From NCBI GenBank assembly GCA_039613835.1, contig CP154827.1:1334501-1398500 (forward strand): a DNA stretch of 64,000 nucleotides, written 5' to 3'. Below are positions 40,627 through 50,703 of this stretch, piece by piece. Numbering within the stretch: position 1 is the first letter of the stretch; each line of letters opens with the position of its first letter. Under the pieces are notes generated by a model. That model was given only the letters and a program-made list of their open reading frames with translations. It was not told the DNA's origin and ran no database searches. Source of the DNA: Acetobacteraceae bacterium (GTDB lineage Bacteria > Pseudomonadota > Alphaproteobacteria > Acetobacterales > Acetobacteraceae). The translations under genes and the position numbers were made by a program.

Positions 40627-41157
40627 ATGGCTAAGCGCTGGTATGTTGTGCACGTTTATTCCGGCTTTGAGAAAAAAGTCGCGTCCCACATCAAGGAACA
40701 AGCCGTCCAGAAGGGGCTTGCTGACCAGTTTGAGGAAGTGCTCGTCCCCTCTGAAGACGTGATGGAAGTGCGTCGCGGCCGTAAGGTTAATGCGGAGCGG
40801 AAATTCTTCCCCGGTTATGTGCTCGTCAAAATGGAGCTCTCCGACGATGCGTGGCACCTTGTAAAGGACACGCCCAAGGTCACGGGCTTTCTGGGGTCAC
40901 GCACCAAACCGTCACCCATGACGGATGCCGAGGCCGAGCACATCATTAAACAGGTGCAGGAAGGGCTGGAGCGTCCCCGCTCCGCCATGCGCTTTGAAGT
41001 GGGTGAGCAGATCCGCGTCGCTGACGGTCCCTTCACCTCTTTCAATGGTGTCATTGAGGGAGTGGATGAGGAGCGTGCGCGACTCAAAGTCAGCGTTCTC
41101 ATCTTCGGACGTTCCACACCGGTTGATCTCGAATATAATCAGGTCGAGAAGCTTTAA
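40627..41157 (+). CDS. nusG: Transcription termination/antitermination factor NusG
   Basis: This is an intact 176-residue protein. The N-terminal NGN domain starts MAKRWYVVHVYSGFEKKVAS, with FFPGYVLVKMELSDDAWHLV; the C-terminal KOW domain contains GEQIRVADGPFTSFNGVIEG. It links RNA polymerase to ribosomes and Rho. In most bacteria rplK-rplA follow; here the next gene is convergent pqiC. Confidence 0.97.
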   Translation: MAKRWYVVHVYSGFEKKVASHIKEQAVQKGLADQFEEVLVPSEDVMEVRRGRKVNAERKFFPGYVLVKMELSDDAWHLVKDTPKVTGFLGSRTKPSPMTDAEAEHIIKQVQEGLERPRSAMRFEVGEQIRVADGPFTSFNGVIEGVDEERARLKVSVLIFGRSTPVDLEYNQVEKL

Positions 41158-41169
41158 GTTGATATAAGG

Positions 41170-41199
41170 GATGACCCTCGCCATCCGGCGGGGGTCATC
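41170..41199 (+). terminator. Strong hairpin after nusG
   Basis: The 13-bp inverted repeat GATGACCCTCGCC / GGCGGGGGTCATC with loop ATCC lies 12 bases after the nusG stop, between convergent genes. There is no T-run on either strand, so termination efficiency is uncertain. Confidence 0.5.
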
Positions 41200-41233
41200 A
41201 CGCTCGGCTTGCGCGTCCAATCGCGCGCGCCAC

Positions 41234-41890
41234 TCAGTCGGTTCTCGGAACGGGGCAGGCCCGGATCTGTGCGACCGCCTTATCGGCAATGTGAGATAAA
41301 AGCTGGCTCAACGCATAAACAAGTTGCGCTGACCCGTTTGAAGGCAGCTTCATCGTCTCATGAAATGGCGTTGTCTGAACGGGGCCAGGCCCCTCCTCCG
41401 CCGGATGTGCAGCCAAACTCCCCTGAATCACCGCCTCACCCTGCTGATTTCGGTTGAACGCCGTCACGGTTAATTCGACATAGGCTTGAGGGTGCGTGTC
41501 AACAGCGTCGTTCTGCGCAAAAACAGTGATCCCCGGCAGACGCTGCGCGATATCCAGCGTCAGGGCCTGACCGATCGTCTCGCCCAAGGGCTGCGCCCAG
41601 GCATCCCCTTTTGCAAGCTTCAGCTTATAATCCCGACTTTGCCGCACAATCTCATCACGGTCCAGCATGGTCGAGACGACCGGCGTTCGCACCTCAACAA
41701 CTTTCGGCCCGAAACCTGCCATGCGGGAGGCGGGGACGGTTGTGACCGGCCCCGGCACAGCGACGATGGTGTAGAGAGTCGGGTCACGCCCACAGCCACT
41801 AGCGGCGAGTAACGCCGCCACACCCGCAACCCCCATCAGATATCGTCGGGTTCGCCGTCTGAAGAAGGGGGAGGAGTTGGGTCGCGACAT
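41234..41890 (-). CDS. pqiC: PqiC-like outer-membrane lipoprotein
   Basis: This 218-residue protein has a twin-Arg-containing leader and a lipobox at AALLAASGC (about residue 33). The mature part is the DUF330/ABC-transport auxiliary domain (DPTLYTIVAVPGP, VVEVRTPVVSTMLDRDEIV). In PqiABC it anchors the MCE needle to the outer membrane for lipid transport. It lies 3 bases after the pqiB stop. Confidence 0.88.
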   Translation of the reverse strand: MSRPNSSPFFRRRTRRYLMGVAGVAALLAASGCGRDPTLYTIVAVPGPVTTVPASRMAGFGPKVVEVRTPVVSTMLDRDEIVRQSRDYKLKLAKGDAWAQPLGETIGQALTLDIAQRLPGITVFAQNDAVDTHPQAYVELTVTAFNRNQQGEAVIQGSLAAHPAEEGPGPVQTTPFHETMKLPSNGSAQLVYALSQLLSHIADKAVAQIRACPVPRTD

Positions 41891-41893
41891 GGT

Positions 41894-43657
41894 TCAGTGC
41901 CTCCCCGTGATCAGGGCCGAAGGATGGTTATTAAGATAAGTCGTCAGGAAACGTATGGAACGCGCTGATTGCGTCAACTGGATGATCATGCTTTGCAGAT
42001 CCCGCTTGAAATCAGCGTCGCCACCATAAGTCGCCATAAGCTGTCGGGCGTTTTTCAGGGTCAGGTCAAGCTGACGGCTCATCTCCGGCAATCGCTTCAT
42101 CAGAGGTTTAACACCGTGATCCATCTGACGGCTCAGGCTGGACAGATGTTGCAGGGAGTCGCGTAATGAAACAAGGGATTGCTTGACTTCCGCACTATTG
42201 ATGCGCTCATCAGCATGGGTGACAAGGTCGTTTGCATGGTCACCCAGTTGCGTCAACGGCATGGCGGCAATCTTGTCCATAATGGTGGAGACGGACGCCA
42301 TGATACCGTCAAACCCAACCGAGATGCTCGGCACAATGGGTATGTCATCCTCGTAATCAATTGTCTCGGGTTTGCCTTTTTTCACGAAAGTCAGCGCAAT
42401 TGCCGACTCGCCCGTCAGGAAACTGACCGTCGTCATCGAGGCGCGCATCCCATGCGCAATCAGGACGGAGAGAACTTCATTCTTGTTCGTCTCCGCATAT
42501 CGGTCACCCGGCAGGAGCCTCTCCAGCTCCAATTGCAATGTCACGCGCACTTGCGCTTTGGCCGTCTCCGGGTCGACCTTCAGGGCCACATCAAGGACAG
42601 TCCCGACATTGATCCCGAACATCGTCACATCAGCGCCTTTGGAGAGACCTTTGACGGAGTTATCGAGGTAGGTGATGACTTTCAGCTTATGATAGCTATT
42701 GGCGTTTTTCGCGTCCTGCTCACTACGGTAAAGTTTGAAGACGGAATTCGGGGGCGCGAAATCGCCTTTTGCATCATGCGCGCCGGATGGCAGCCCGAAA
42801 GCAATACCACCGGAAAGCAGCGCCTGGAAAGAGGTCAGCTGCACTTTCAGCCCGCCCGCACCCAAACCGACCTGCACGCCTGAAACATTCCAGAAGCGGG
42901 AATCACGATGGAGATAATGGTCATAAGGGGATCGTATGAAAGCCTGAAGCAGGATCGGCCCTTCCCCACCCGGTGGCATCGTGTAGCCAAGAATTTCTCC
43001 CACCACCTTATCCCGGAAAAACACCGGCGCCCCCTCTCCGATGGAGCCTAATGTCGGGGTGAAGAGCACAAAGGTCGATCCGGGCTGATCGGAACGCACG
43101 CCAGGCGCGCTTTCAAGCCCGACAAAATTTTTCTGCGGGTGGCCCCCGGGTGACCCCGGGTCGATAGCGATGTAAGCCCCTGAAAGCAGGGTCTCAAGCC
43201 CCGTGACACTCGCCCCGTTAATGCGCGGCCGCACAACCCAGAATCGCGTCTTTTCCGTCAGGATATGTTCGGTGCTCGACTTCATGCGAATATGCACGAC
43301 GACACGATGCATATCCCCGGAAAGCTCGATTTTCTGCACTGTGCCGAGGGAGACGGCTTTGTTCTTGACCTGCGTCTGACCCGCCGTCAGCCCCTCGGCC
43401 GTGTCGAATGTCAGGGTGATATCCGGTCCACGATCAGACAGATTGCGGGAAATAAGGTAACCCGCAATGAGAACAGCAAGAATAGGAAGGAGCCAGACGA
43501 TTGAAAAACGTGTCGGCCTGACGCCAGCCTGGTCATGATGCTCACCGCCCTGGCGCCTTGGATGATCATCGTGATGACCGTCATCCTCACCATGATGCAC
43601 GTCATGTCCTTTAGAGTGATTCGCCTGATGATAGGCGGGTACATTTCGATCGCTCAC
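41894..43657 (-). CDS. pqiB: PqiB MCE-domain transport protein with His-rich N-terminus
   Basis: This 587-residue protein has one N-terminal transmembrane helix (FSIVWLLPILAVLIAGYLI, about residues 51-69) and three MCE/MlaD-type domains (e.g. GPDITLTFDTAEGLTAGQTQ, PGSTFVLFTPTLGSIGEGAP, YHKLKVITYLDNSVKGLSKG). A C-terminal helical region that forms the needle in PqiB follows. It carries phospholipids across the periplasm. The cytosolic N-terminus is unusual: residues 9-45 hold about a dozen His with Asp/Glu (HSKGHDVHHGEDDGHHDDH, then GGEHHD). The 5' end overlaps pqiA by 47 bases. Confidence 0.93.
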   Translation of the reverse strand: MSDRNVPAYHQANHSKGHDVHHGEDDGHHDDHPRRQGGEHHDQAGVRPTRFSIVWLLPILAVLIAGYLISRNLSDRGPDITLTFDTAEGLTAGQTQVKNKAVSLGTVQKIELSGDMHRVVVHIRMKSSTEHILTEKTRFWVVRPRINGASVTGLETLLSGAYIAIDPGSPGGHPQKNFVGLESAPGVRSDQPGSTFVLFTPTLGSIGEGAPVFFRDKVVGEILGYTMPPGGEGPILLQAFIRSPYDHYLHRDSRFWNVSGVQVGLGAGGLKVQLTSFQALLSGGIAFGLPSGAHDAKGDFAPPNSVFKLYRSEQDAKNANSYHKLKVITYLDNSVKGLSKGADVTMFGINVGTVLDVALKVDPETAKAQVRVTLQLELERLLPGDRYAETNKNEVLSVLIAHGMRASMTTVSFLTGESAIALTFVKKGKPETIDYEDDIPIVPSISVGFDGIMASVSTIMDKIAAMPLTQLGDHANDLVTHADERINSAEVKQSLVSLRDSLQHLSSLSRQMDHGVKPLMKRLPEMSRQLDLTLKNARQLMATYGGDADFKRDLQSMIIQLTQSARSIRFLTTYLNNHPSALITGRH

Positions 43658-45329
43658 GCTTTCTCCGACTCCAGATCTCCGGCCTGTGCCGCCGCTTTGA
43701 TGCGCCGGCTCCCTTTATGAGCGCGCGGTTGCGCCGGAAGCTGAAAAAAGGATACGCCCGCCTGACGCGTACGTTCCTGGCAAGTTCAGCGCCATTCCTG
43801 CCCGCACCATCCCAGAGACAGCGAATATCAAAGCTGTGCACGGCGAAGATTGTCGCAATCACGACAAAGGTGAAGAAGACAACGCCCGGCTCAGCACGGA
43901 CATTGGCAAGAAAACCAAAGCGCACGACAGCGACAAGGATCGAGATCATAAACACGTCAATCATGGACCATCTGCCAATGAAGTCAATCACCCGGTAAAG
44001 TTTCGTCAACCCTTTCAGATGCCGCCGACGACCGGTTGCCGCGCTGAACACCATTGTTCCGAGCCCAACGATTTTGAGCACTGGCACGCAGATACTCGCA
44101 AAAATAACGAGGAGTGAAAGTGGAACGAGATTTGATTGCCAAAGCTCAATTGCACCATGAATGATGGTGCTCGTATCTCGCTGCCCCACTTTCATGAATG
44201 TCATGACGGGGAAGAGATTTGCCGGGATATAAGCGAGAACCCCCGCAATGAGGAGTGACGTGGCATTGCTCAGCGCATTGGCCTTTCGTCTTGAGACGAA
44301 CGCGGCGCATCGGGGGCACCGTCCGAAAGCATGTGTCGATGCAACGGGCTCAGACGACGCAATTACCAGGCCACATGTGAGGCATGACGCCATCTGATCA
44401 TGCGGTGGAATGGGGTCGGTCGTGACATCACTACATCGTAAATAACCCGACTCTGTGCGGAATGCCTGGTCATTCATCCCCATTTTCTGGGCGTCCCAGA
44501 CGCGCTCTGTATCCAGCGTCGAATCTGTCGTGGCCATGGTGATCATGATGGCCGCGACAAGAAAAACGCCGGGTTGAAGATCAACCAGAGCCAGATCGAC
44601 AAGTTTGGTATAGGCCACGAACACGCCGAGAATATAGACTTCAATCATCGCCCATTCCCGCAGGCGGCGATACCATTTAAGGACATGGGCCGTCCAATCC
44701 GTACCCGCCGCGCGGCTGGCCCCGTAAAGCACGATGCCCATGAGGACGATCACAATGCCGGGCATGATGAAGGTCGTCATGGCGACGATGGCGCCTATCT
44801 CACCATAGCCCTGCTTGGCAAGCTGATAGACGCCCGTCAGAATGGAGATCGTGTTGACGCGCCCTTTTGCGTCAAGCGTCATCAGATTTGAGCAGAGAAG
44901 TGCGATGTAAAGCGCGAAAGACGTCATGCAGAAAGCAATGGGCGTCGCGAGGGGCGATGTCCTCCGCCGACGCACCAGGGCCTCATCGCAGCGTCGGCAA
45001 TAGGCGACCTGGCCCGGCGCCACCTCCGGCAGTGTCTGGAACAGCCCGCAAGTCGGGCATTCATGCAAACCCTGCACGACGGACATGGCTCTCAGCGCGC
45101 CTGCAGGGTCGTGCTGCAAATGGGCTGGCGTCAAACATGCATGGAGAAATCGGCCAAATCGGCTGACACGCTCAGCGCCGAAATAATGTTGCGCCGCCTT
45201 CAACATTGCCTGTCCATGCCGCCCCCGCCCGAAACGGCATAAAAGGCTGTAAACCCGATCGTCAAAACGTTTGACGCGGACCATCATTTTTTTTTGAAGA
45301 CGTTTCAGGAAGAAAGATCGTATCATCAA
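43611..45329 (-). CDS. pqiA: PqiA integral membrane protein
   Basis: This 572-residue protein has two tandem PqiA domains. Each has a rubredoxin-like double CxxC (CPTCGLFQTLPEVAPGQVAY with CRRC; CLTCGLVI with CPRC) followed by four transmembrane helices (first block about residues 140-290, second about 370-510). It is the inner-membrane component of the PqiABC lipid-transport system. The C-terminal 40 residues are very basic (RRKRERSKCTR) and overlap the pqiB start. Confidence 0.92.
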   Translation of the reverse strand: MMIRSFFLKRLQKKMMVRVKRFDDRVYSLLCRFGRGRHGQAMLKAAQHYFGAERVSRFGRFLHACLTPAHLQHDPAGALRAMSVVQGLHECPTCGLFQTLPEVAPGQVAYCRRCDEALVRRRRTSPLATPIAFCMTSFALYIALLCSNLMTLDAKGRVNTISILTGVYQLAKQGYGEIGAIVAMTTFIMPGIVIVLMGIVLYGASRAAGTDWTAHVLKWYRRLREWAMIEVYILGVFVAYTKLVDLALVDLQPGVFLVAAIMITMATTDSTLDTERVWDAQKMGMNDQAFRTESGYLRCSDVTTDPIPPHDQMASCLTCGLVIASSEPVASTHAFGRCPRCAAFVSRRKANALSNATSLLIAGVLAYIPANLFPVMTFMKVGQRDTSTIIHGAIELWQSNLVPLSLLVIFASICVPVLKIVGLGTMVFSAATGRRRHLKGLTKLYRVIDFIGRWSMIDVFMISILVAVVRFGFLANVRAEPGVVFFTFVVIATIFAVHSFDIRCLWDGAGRNGAELARNVRVRRAYPFFSFRRNRALIKGAGASKRRHRPEIWSRRKRERSKCTRLSSGESL

Positions 45330-45414
45330 GTCTTTTCAAGCACACCAGCGCTAACGCACCCACCCTATAGGCTGTTGCGATTTCTGCAAAGCTTCGCTAT
45401 AGCTCCGCCAACAG

Positions 45415-45486
<72 letters not shown>

Positions 45487-45592
45487 TCAGTTTTTCGCGA
45501 ACGCGTGAAGGGCTGATCCTATCTTCGCCCTGATCCCCTCCTCGACCTCACGCGTCACTACGTGCCTCTCCCTCGCCTGAAATTGACATTTG

Positions 45593-45796
45593 TCAGTCTG
45601 GCAGGTTGGTAATACGCGTCTGCTCAGCCTCAGCCCAAAGGGTGCTGAGTGTCTTCGCGGCGTCCAGAAGACGTTGCTGAACATCGGCGAGCGTCATGCT
45701 GCGTGGGTCTTGCAGATAGTCGATCGCATGCAGGACTTTCATGACAGAGCTGGCCATCGCTACCCGGTCGGGAGGCATCTCCCACCCTGCCTGCAT
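45593..45796 (-). CDS. Hypothetical protein or fragment
   Basis: This 67-residue, mostly helical frame (MQAGWEMPPDRVAMASSVMK, DVQQRLLDAAKTLSTLWAEA) has coherent amphipathic character. No family is recognised. It may be the C-terminal part of a longer gene whose upstream portion (towards 46227) is in other frames. Confidence 0.35.
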   Translation of the reverse strand: MQAGWEMPPDRVAMASSVMKVLHAIDYLQDPRSMTLADVQQRLLDAAKTLSTLWAEAEQTRITNLPD

Positions 45797-45999
45797 CGCG
45801 TTTACAAGATCCTCTCCCGTCGAGGAGGAAAAGAGTGCGCATGCCTGTCGGCATGACTTGTTTCAAGCAATGGCGCGATCGTTGCGTGCCACGACGTTTC
45901 CTGCTCCGGACCGGCAGAGCATCTCATGCAATCAGCCCCGTAAGCAGCGCTCCCCGACGCAACGGCGAGATGTTTTTCCGCTGCCTCCGTCGGACAATA

Positions 46000-46227
46000 T
46001 TATGCATTTCCGTCGCGATCATAAAGCCGGATTTGAAACCCGCATTCTGTCAATCTTTCATGCGCTGCGATACGGCCTGGCAAGCCCAGCAGGGTGACCA
46101 GCTTATCGACTGATAATCCTCCGCTTGAGCTGGACGCGCGCGTAGCACGATGACGGGCGGGACCCCGCTGCGCCTGACGCGGAATGGGTGCAGGCTGTAC
46201 CGTTTTTGTGACATGACTTTTGACCAT
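46000..46227 (-). CDS. Hypothetical protein or fragment
   Basis: This 75-residue frame is basic (MVKSHVTKTVQPAPIPRQAQ) with a helical segment SVDKLVTLLGLPGRIAAHER. No family is recognised. It is same-strand with, and follows, the peptidase; together with 45593-45796 it could be one degraded gene. Confidence 0.3.
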   Translation of the reverse strand: MVKSHVTKTVQPAPIPRQAQRGPARHRATRASSSSGGLSVDKLVTLLGLPGRIAAHERLTECGFQIRLYDRDGNA

Positions 46228-46364
46228 GATTATTCTTCCAGCGATTTTTCGCGCGTCACAATGGCAAAGCAATTGGCGGACCGTGCAGTGCTCGACTTAG
46301 TTTTCAGAGGGGTGATGTCCCGACCGAAAGCCGGAAGCTGCCAGCCACCGATCGAGGATAGAGG

Positions 46365-47113
46365 TTAAAGCGAGCTGATCTCACTCAGCAGGGCATCGAA
46401 TGTCTGGTTCTTCGGCGACTTGCCATGAGCGCCCAGCCAGTTCTGGCGGCTCAGCAGGCCGTAATTCTCATCAGAAATATGCTCCCACGTCGCCCAGGGC
46501 ATGAAGCTCCGCGCACACCAGGAGGCCAAGAAAAGCCCATCTTTATTGTAACCCGTCACGGCGATGGCATGACCGCCGACCGGCATGTGATTCGAAACCT
46601 TGTCGAGATCCCACGTGGCCCCGGCTCGAGCTCCATAAAGTCCTTCACCATCCGCACACCGCCAATAATCCCGCCCAGAAAGGCGATGCAGCGTTTGACG
46701 GAAATGACGTCCTTGCGCTCAACATAGCCAAAAGCGGTCAGAAAACCCTTATCTGGGCCGGGGCGGCGGAAGCCGTTTTTGCGCCAGATTTTCAGCAGGT
46801 CGAGAAGGATGACGCCGTCATCGCCAATCCTCGTCTTGGGATCGTAACCGGACACATCAGCGTAATTGGCGATCACCTGATCGGTGGAAAGCAGGACTTG
46901 CGACTGCGCGTTTTTCGTCCAGGTCGCGACAAACCCCGCCTGCGACGCGAGGCCGCAACAACCGCATTTGTCATTGCCCCACATCTGGTAATCGACCTTA
47001 TCGGACCAATCCTGCTCCTCCGGCACGGTGGGCCAGTGGGCGGCGAGGGCCGGTGTGAGGCGGTACGTTCGCGGGTCACGCTTTGCGGGGTGCTTGCCGA
47101 GTTTATAGATCAT
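46365..47113 (-). pseudogene. Papain-like cysteine peptidase, frameshifted
   Basis: The N-terminal frame starts MIYKLGKHPAKRDPRTYRLT and contains the probable nucleophile region NDKCGCCGLASQAGFV (about residues 49-64). After FLGGIIGGVRM near 46640 the frame shifts. The restored sequence continues through WDLDKVSNHMPVGGHAIAVTGY, the likely catalytic His, and FLASWCARSFMPWATWEHI to the stop at 46365. The Cys ... GGHA ... W order suggests the C1/C39 papain-like fold. No signal peptide. I do not recognise a named family; a phage or conjugative cargo role is possible. Confidence 0.6.
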
Positions 47114-47520
47114 TTAAATGTCTCCTTGAGATCTTATTGTTCGTTTGAAAATGTCCCGTCATGACTTGCCGATCGCAGACCCATTATCGCGACGTCGCGT
47201 CAATCCCTGCCGTGGCGGGGACGTCGTGGACCAGCGCGAAGCCGGGAGGGCGACCGCGCTGGTCCATCGACATGAGTTGGGGGAGTTCCGCCGTGCACGA
47301 TGTCAGCATCGTCTCTCGCATGAGATTCAAATCAAGAGTAAGCATCGATCATATTGGCTCTGTGCGACGCGCGTGACATGTCGCGGCGATGCTCTCCCTG
47401 CCTGATTTCAGGCACCGTCACAGCCGATTTTCCTAAAAACCGACCTTTCCCCCCAGTCGGTCGAGCCTTCGTGCGTCTCTCGGCCCATCTGGGGGCTATT
47501 TGGACCTGCTGATAGACACA
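47114..47520. other. Gene-free stretch
   Basis: These 407 bases upstream of the peptidase contain no frame with recognisable content. Confidence 0.4.
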
Positions 47521-48048
47521 TCACGTCGTGACATGAAGTGCGGCGAGTGCCCGTGCCTCCGTCATCGGCAGACCACGCGCATGACCATAGGGGGCACCGA
47601 CAGCGATCGTGCCGCTGAGGAGCGCCTGGAAGATGGCGACAATCGTGCTCAGAGCATCCAATGCTGTGGTGACGTCGGCGCGCGTCTTGGCATCCAGTTC
47701 CATCGAGACAGAAGTGAGCGCTTTTGCGAGACTTTGTGAAAGATTTTCCAACTCCGTCAGCAGGGCATCGACTTTCGACTTCAGGCTGTCGGAATTATAG
47801 ACGATCGTCACTTGATCCCCGGCCTCCGACTCAAAAGCGCTTAATGCTGCTGAAACACCTTCACTTGCCACTGAAATAGCCGCTGCGACCGGGGGGTATC
47901 GACAGGATCGTTGAAGCGGCATTGAGACCTGCCTGCGCGTAAGCACAGATCTTCGCAACATTGAGGACGAACGTTGTTGTGTTCTTGCCGTTAATGACGG
48001 TGCAAGCCGGCAAGGCCCCCAAGATGGCGGCGGCAGAAAGTCGCAGGG
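47521..48048 (-). pseudogene. Lipoprotein-like hypothetical protein, start lost and frameshifted
   Basis: The readable part begins RLSAAAILGALPACTVINGK, a signal peptide with a lipobox-like LPAC, but no start codon lies before it because it is fused in frame to the YagU remnant. It continues YAQAGLNAASTILSIPP, then the frame is lost at the run of six G (minus-strand C) at 47891-47896. With five the frame continues VAAAISVASEGVSAALSAFE to 47521. The mature protein is helical and Ala/Ser-rich (DALLTELENLSQSLAKAL). Function unknown. Confidence 0.55.
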
Positions 48049-48423
48049 GAAGGACGATGCCATGGAAACCGACCGTCACCACAAGACCGAATGCAGCGCC
48101 CTGCCATAGGGAGAAGCGGGGAAAGCGCAGACAGCCAAGGCAGTAGGCCATGGCGAAAATAAAAGAGAAGGCATGATGCACGAGAAGCACGCCGAGATTC
48201 ACGACATGTTGGGCGTAAAAATAGACGATTTCATCCACGGCAGGCCGCAATCCCGCAACATCTGGGCTGGCGGGCTCACGCGATCGGGGGTTCTCGGAGG
48301 CAAAGGGGTTTCGCTGCCCCATTTGACGAAGCTGGCGATGTTTCCCCCAACAAACCCCGCCCACAACGCCGTCCAGAAATCAGCTTTTTTGTGACGCCTT
48401 GAACCAGCCTGATCTGAAATCAT
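48049..48423 (-). pseudogene. YagU-like inner-membrane protein, truncated and frameshifted
   Basis: Two frames give FWTALWAGFVGGNIASFVKW, ETPLPPRTPDRVSPP (start at 48423) and, after a shift near 48240, YFYAQHVVNLGVLLVHHAFS, FPRFSLWQGAAFGLVVTVGFHGI in parts. This is the DUF1440/YagU family, linked to acid resistance in E. coli. The C-terminal portion after HGIVLPL is replaced by the signal peptide of the lipoprotein, so a deletion has removed it. Confidence 0.72.
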
Positions 48424-48529
48424 GACAACTCACGCATCGCATCACTCCCATCATCATCCGGGCGAAGGTTGCACATTGTGCATCCAGCGCGCCGGAGAGA
48501 GGCCCCGACGCGATAAGCCGATAAACGCC

Positions 48530-49642
48530 TTATTTCTTCATCTGGCAGGCCGGAAGCTTCATGCGGAAAATCGTCGTTGGACCTGAAACTGGCGGGCTGT
48601 TGCGGAAGGCCAATTCATCGAGGCGTGAATCCGAGATGTAAAGATAGCCATTCGCGATGGCGAAGCCATCGGCCCAGTCCATCACTTTCGGGTTATCGCA
48701 AATCTTGTGCGGGATCAGTCTTTTCTGATCTTTCGACAAGGTGAGCATATAGAGCCGGTGATGCTCAATATCCCCCGCTCAGATGCGGCCGCATGAATCC
48801 ATCTCGATACCGCCACTCATCACCGACTGACCGAGATATTGGACCTTCGCATCAAGCTGCTTATCCGTCAGGCTTGTGTCACGAAGGGCGGCAGCGGGGA
48901 TGCGGTAATAATGATGGTCCGTTAAAGGACGGTAATAGACCCAACTGCAATCAGCAGAAAGCGCGATACCATCATCCTGCGTGACCGGGAGGCCACCATC
49001 CTTCTTGCGCGCCAATTTACCGTAAATATGCAGATGCTGCCGTTCATCCGCAACACCGGAGCGCGTATTGGCCAGAACGAGACGATAAGCGCCTGTCTCC
49101 AGATTCAGCACGACCAGCCCGCCGCGATCCCACTCATTGGTGATATAGGCGGTGCGGGTTTTCGTATCGACGCGCACATCATTGAGACTGTCTGTCGGCA
49201 ATATGTCGTGATTAAAAAGATAAATCCGCAGCACCCTACCGGAGGCGGAGTCAAATTCCACAAGTTTGGGTGGCAGTTTCTTTTGATCAACAGAGGGGAG
49301 AGAGGAGTCGAACACCCAGAGGTGATTTTCATCATCAACCCATAAAGCCGGAACGGACACCCAGACGGGCCGATCACCCGGGTCAGCGTCAAACCTGTTC
49401 CACCCCGCATTCGGGAAGGGGATGAGGGCGCCGGTTTTGGCATCGACGCGTACGACACTGGCACTGTAACGCTTTATGGTCGCCGGGGCGGAGGCAAACA
49501 CCGTCTCATTATGGCTGACACCCACGCCGATCATGTTAAAATCAGGTGGAAATTTTTTGACCACCTCAAGTTGCGTCGGCACGGCCTGCGCCGCGACGGA
49601 GAACCCCGCGAGAGTGAGGGTGAGGACGAACAGCTTTTTCAT
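48530..49642 (-). pseudogene. Major-royal-jelly/Yellow-family beta-propeller, in-frame stop
   Basis: The signal peptide MKKLFVLTLTLAGFSVAAQA is followed by Yellow/MRJP propeller blades (VWVSVPALWVDDENHLWVFD, PTDSLNDVRVDTKTRTAYIT, DGIALSADCSWVYYRPLT). A TGA at 48779-48781 lies after MDSCGRI. The same frame continues AGDIEHHRLYMLTLSKDQKR to the end of the propeller at 48530, so no indel is present. The stop can derive from a Trp codon. The ATG overlaps the lactonase stop by 4 bases, placing it in the sugar-acid cluster, where such propellers may act as periplasmic lactonases. Confidence 0.8.
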
Positions 49643-50703
49643 GCGTAGCCAGCTCCCTGTGTTGCGACATCAAGAGTGAAAATAGCGTCCTTCGCGCACA
49701 TGAACAGGCAATTGCGCTGCGTTCCGCCGAAGGTCAAATTCGAAACGCTGCGTGGAAGTCTGAGACGCCCGATCAATTTGCCTGAGGGATCATAGACTAG
49801 CACGCCCTCGAAACCCAAGGGACCGGAAACGCCAACCCAGATATTGCCGCTAACATCCGCCTTGATGCCGTCAGGCATCAATTTGTGCTGCACGACATTT
49901 GTATGCGCAAAGACGCGCTTATTGCGCAGGGTTTTCCCCTCAACGTCGAAAGCATAGAGATTATAATGGCCACCTCCTGACCTGGACGTGTCGATTTCGC
50001 TTGAAGCGATATAAAGCACGCGCCCATCGGGGGAGAAGCACAGCCCGTTCGGGCCTGCAAACTCTGAAGCGGACAGGACAGCGGTAATGTCGAGCGTGTG
50101 CGGATCAACATGGAAGACATGCGCCTCCCGATGCGCGCGGCCCCCGATTTCCGTCATGCTCCCACCTGATCACACGTCGGAGGACCGTGCTCACAGGTCA
50201 GAAGGCGTCCCTCACGGTCAAAACTGTTCCCGTTGGGGTGATAACTTTCCTTTTGGAACACCGTGATATTATGTGCATCATGGGCATAACGATATTGCAC
50301 GCCACCCACGACATCACTCAGCAGCAGAAAGCGCCTCTCCGTGCACCAAGCCGGTCCCTCCAGCCAGCGCGCAGGGGTGGTGTTGTGTGGCGCGCCAGGC
50401 GAGTTCCAGCCCGGCATTGCCGTAAAGAACGTCATTAAATGCAGGGTCAAGCATCAGAATATCAGGGTCAGGCGTGAAGGCGTAAGGTGCCCCCGCGCCC
50501 CAGAGCCGTGGCGGATTACTGATGACACTGGGCGGTGCGACCGGTATCCGCCGCGCGACGGCGCGGGCGGAATCCATCGTGGCCAACCCGGCCAGGCCGC
50601 CCAAAAGCGCCGTGCGACGGCTCAAACTCAACCGATTTTCAACCGACGCGGTTTCCTGACTCGTCGACTCGACTTGATCCAGCCGCGTTCGTTCAAACAT
50701 CAT
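49639..50703 (-). pseudogene. SMP-30/gluconolactonase-family protein, frameshifted with internal deletion
   Basis: The N-terminus (start 50703) has a Tat-like signal (LSRRTALLGGLAGLATMDSA). After NAGLELA near 50400 the frame shifts to ARWLEGPAWCTERRFLLLSD and ESYHPNGNSFDREGRLLTCE. The next expected block, containing the LNSPNDVVV-type metal-binding segment, is absent. The sequence jumps to a third frame, TEIGGRAHREAHVFHVDPHT, then NGLCFSPDGRVLYIASSEID and PDGIKADVSGNIWVGVSGPL. Loss of that block removes catalytic residues, so this is dead irrespective of frame. Enzymes of this family hydrolyse sugar lactones. Confidence 0.85.

Noticed and set aside
43717..44117. Plus-strand frames within pqiA.
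   Set aside because: Antisense to transmembrane segments and CxxC motifs of a well-conserved protein; no ribosome-binding site.
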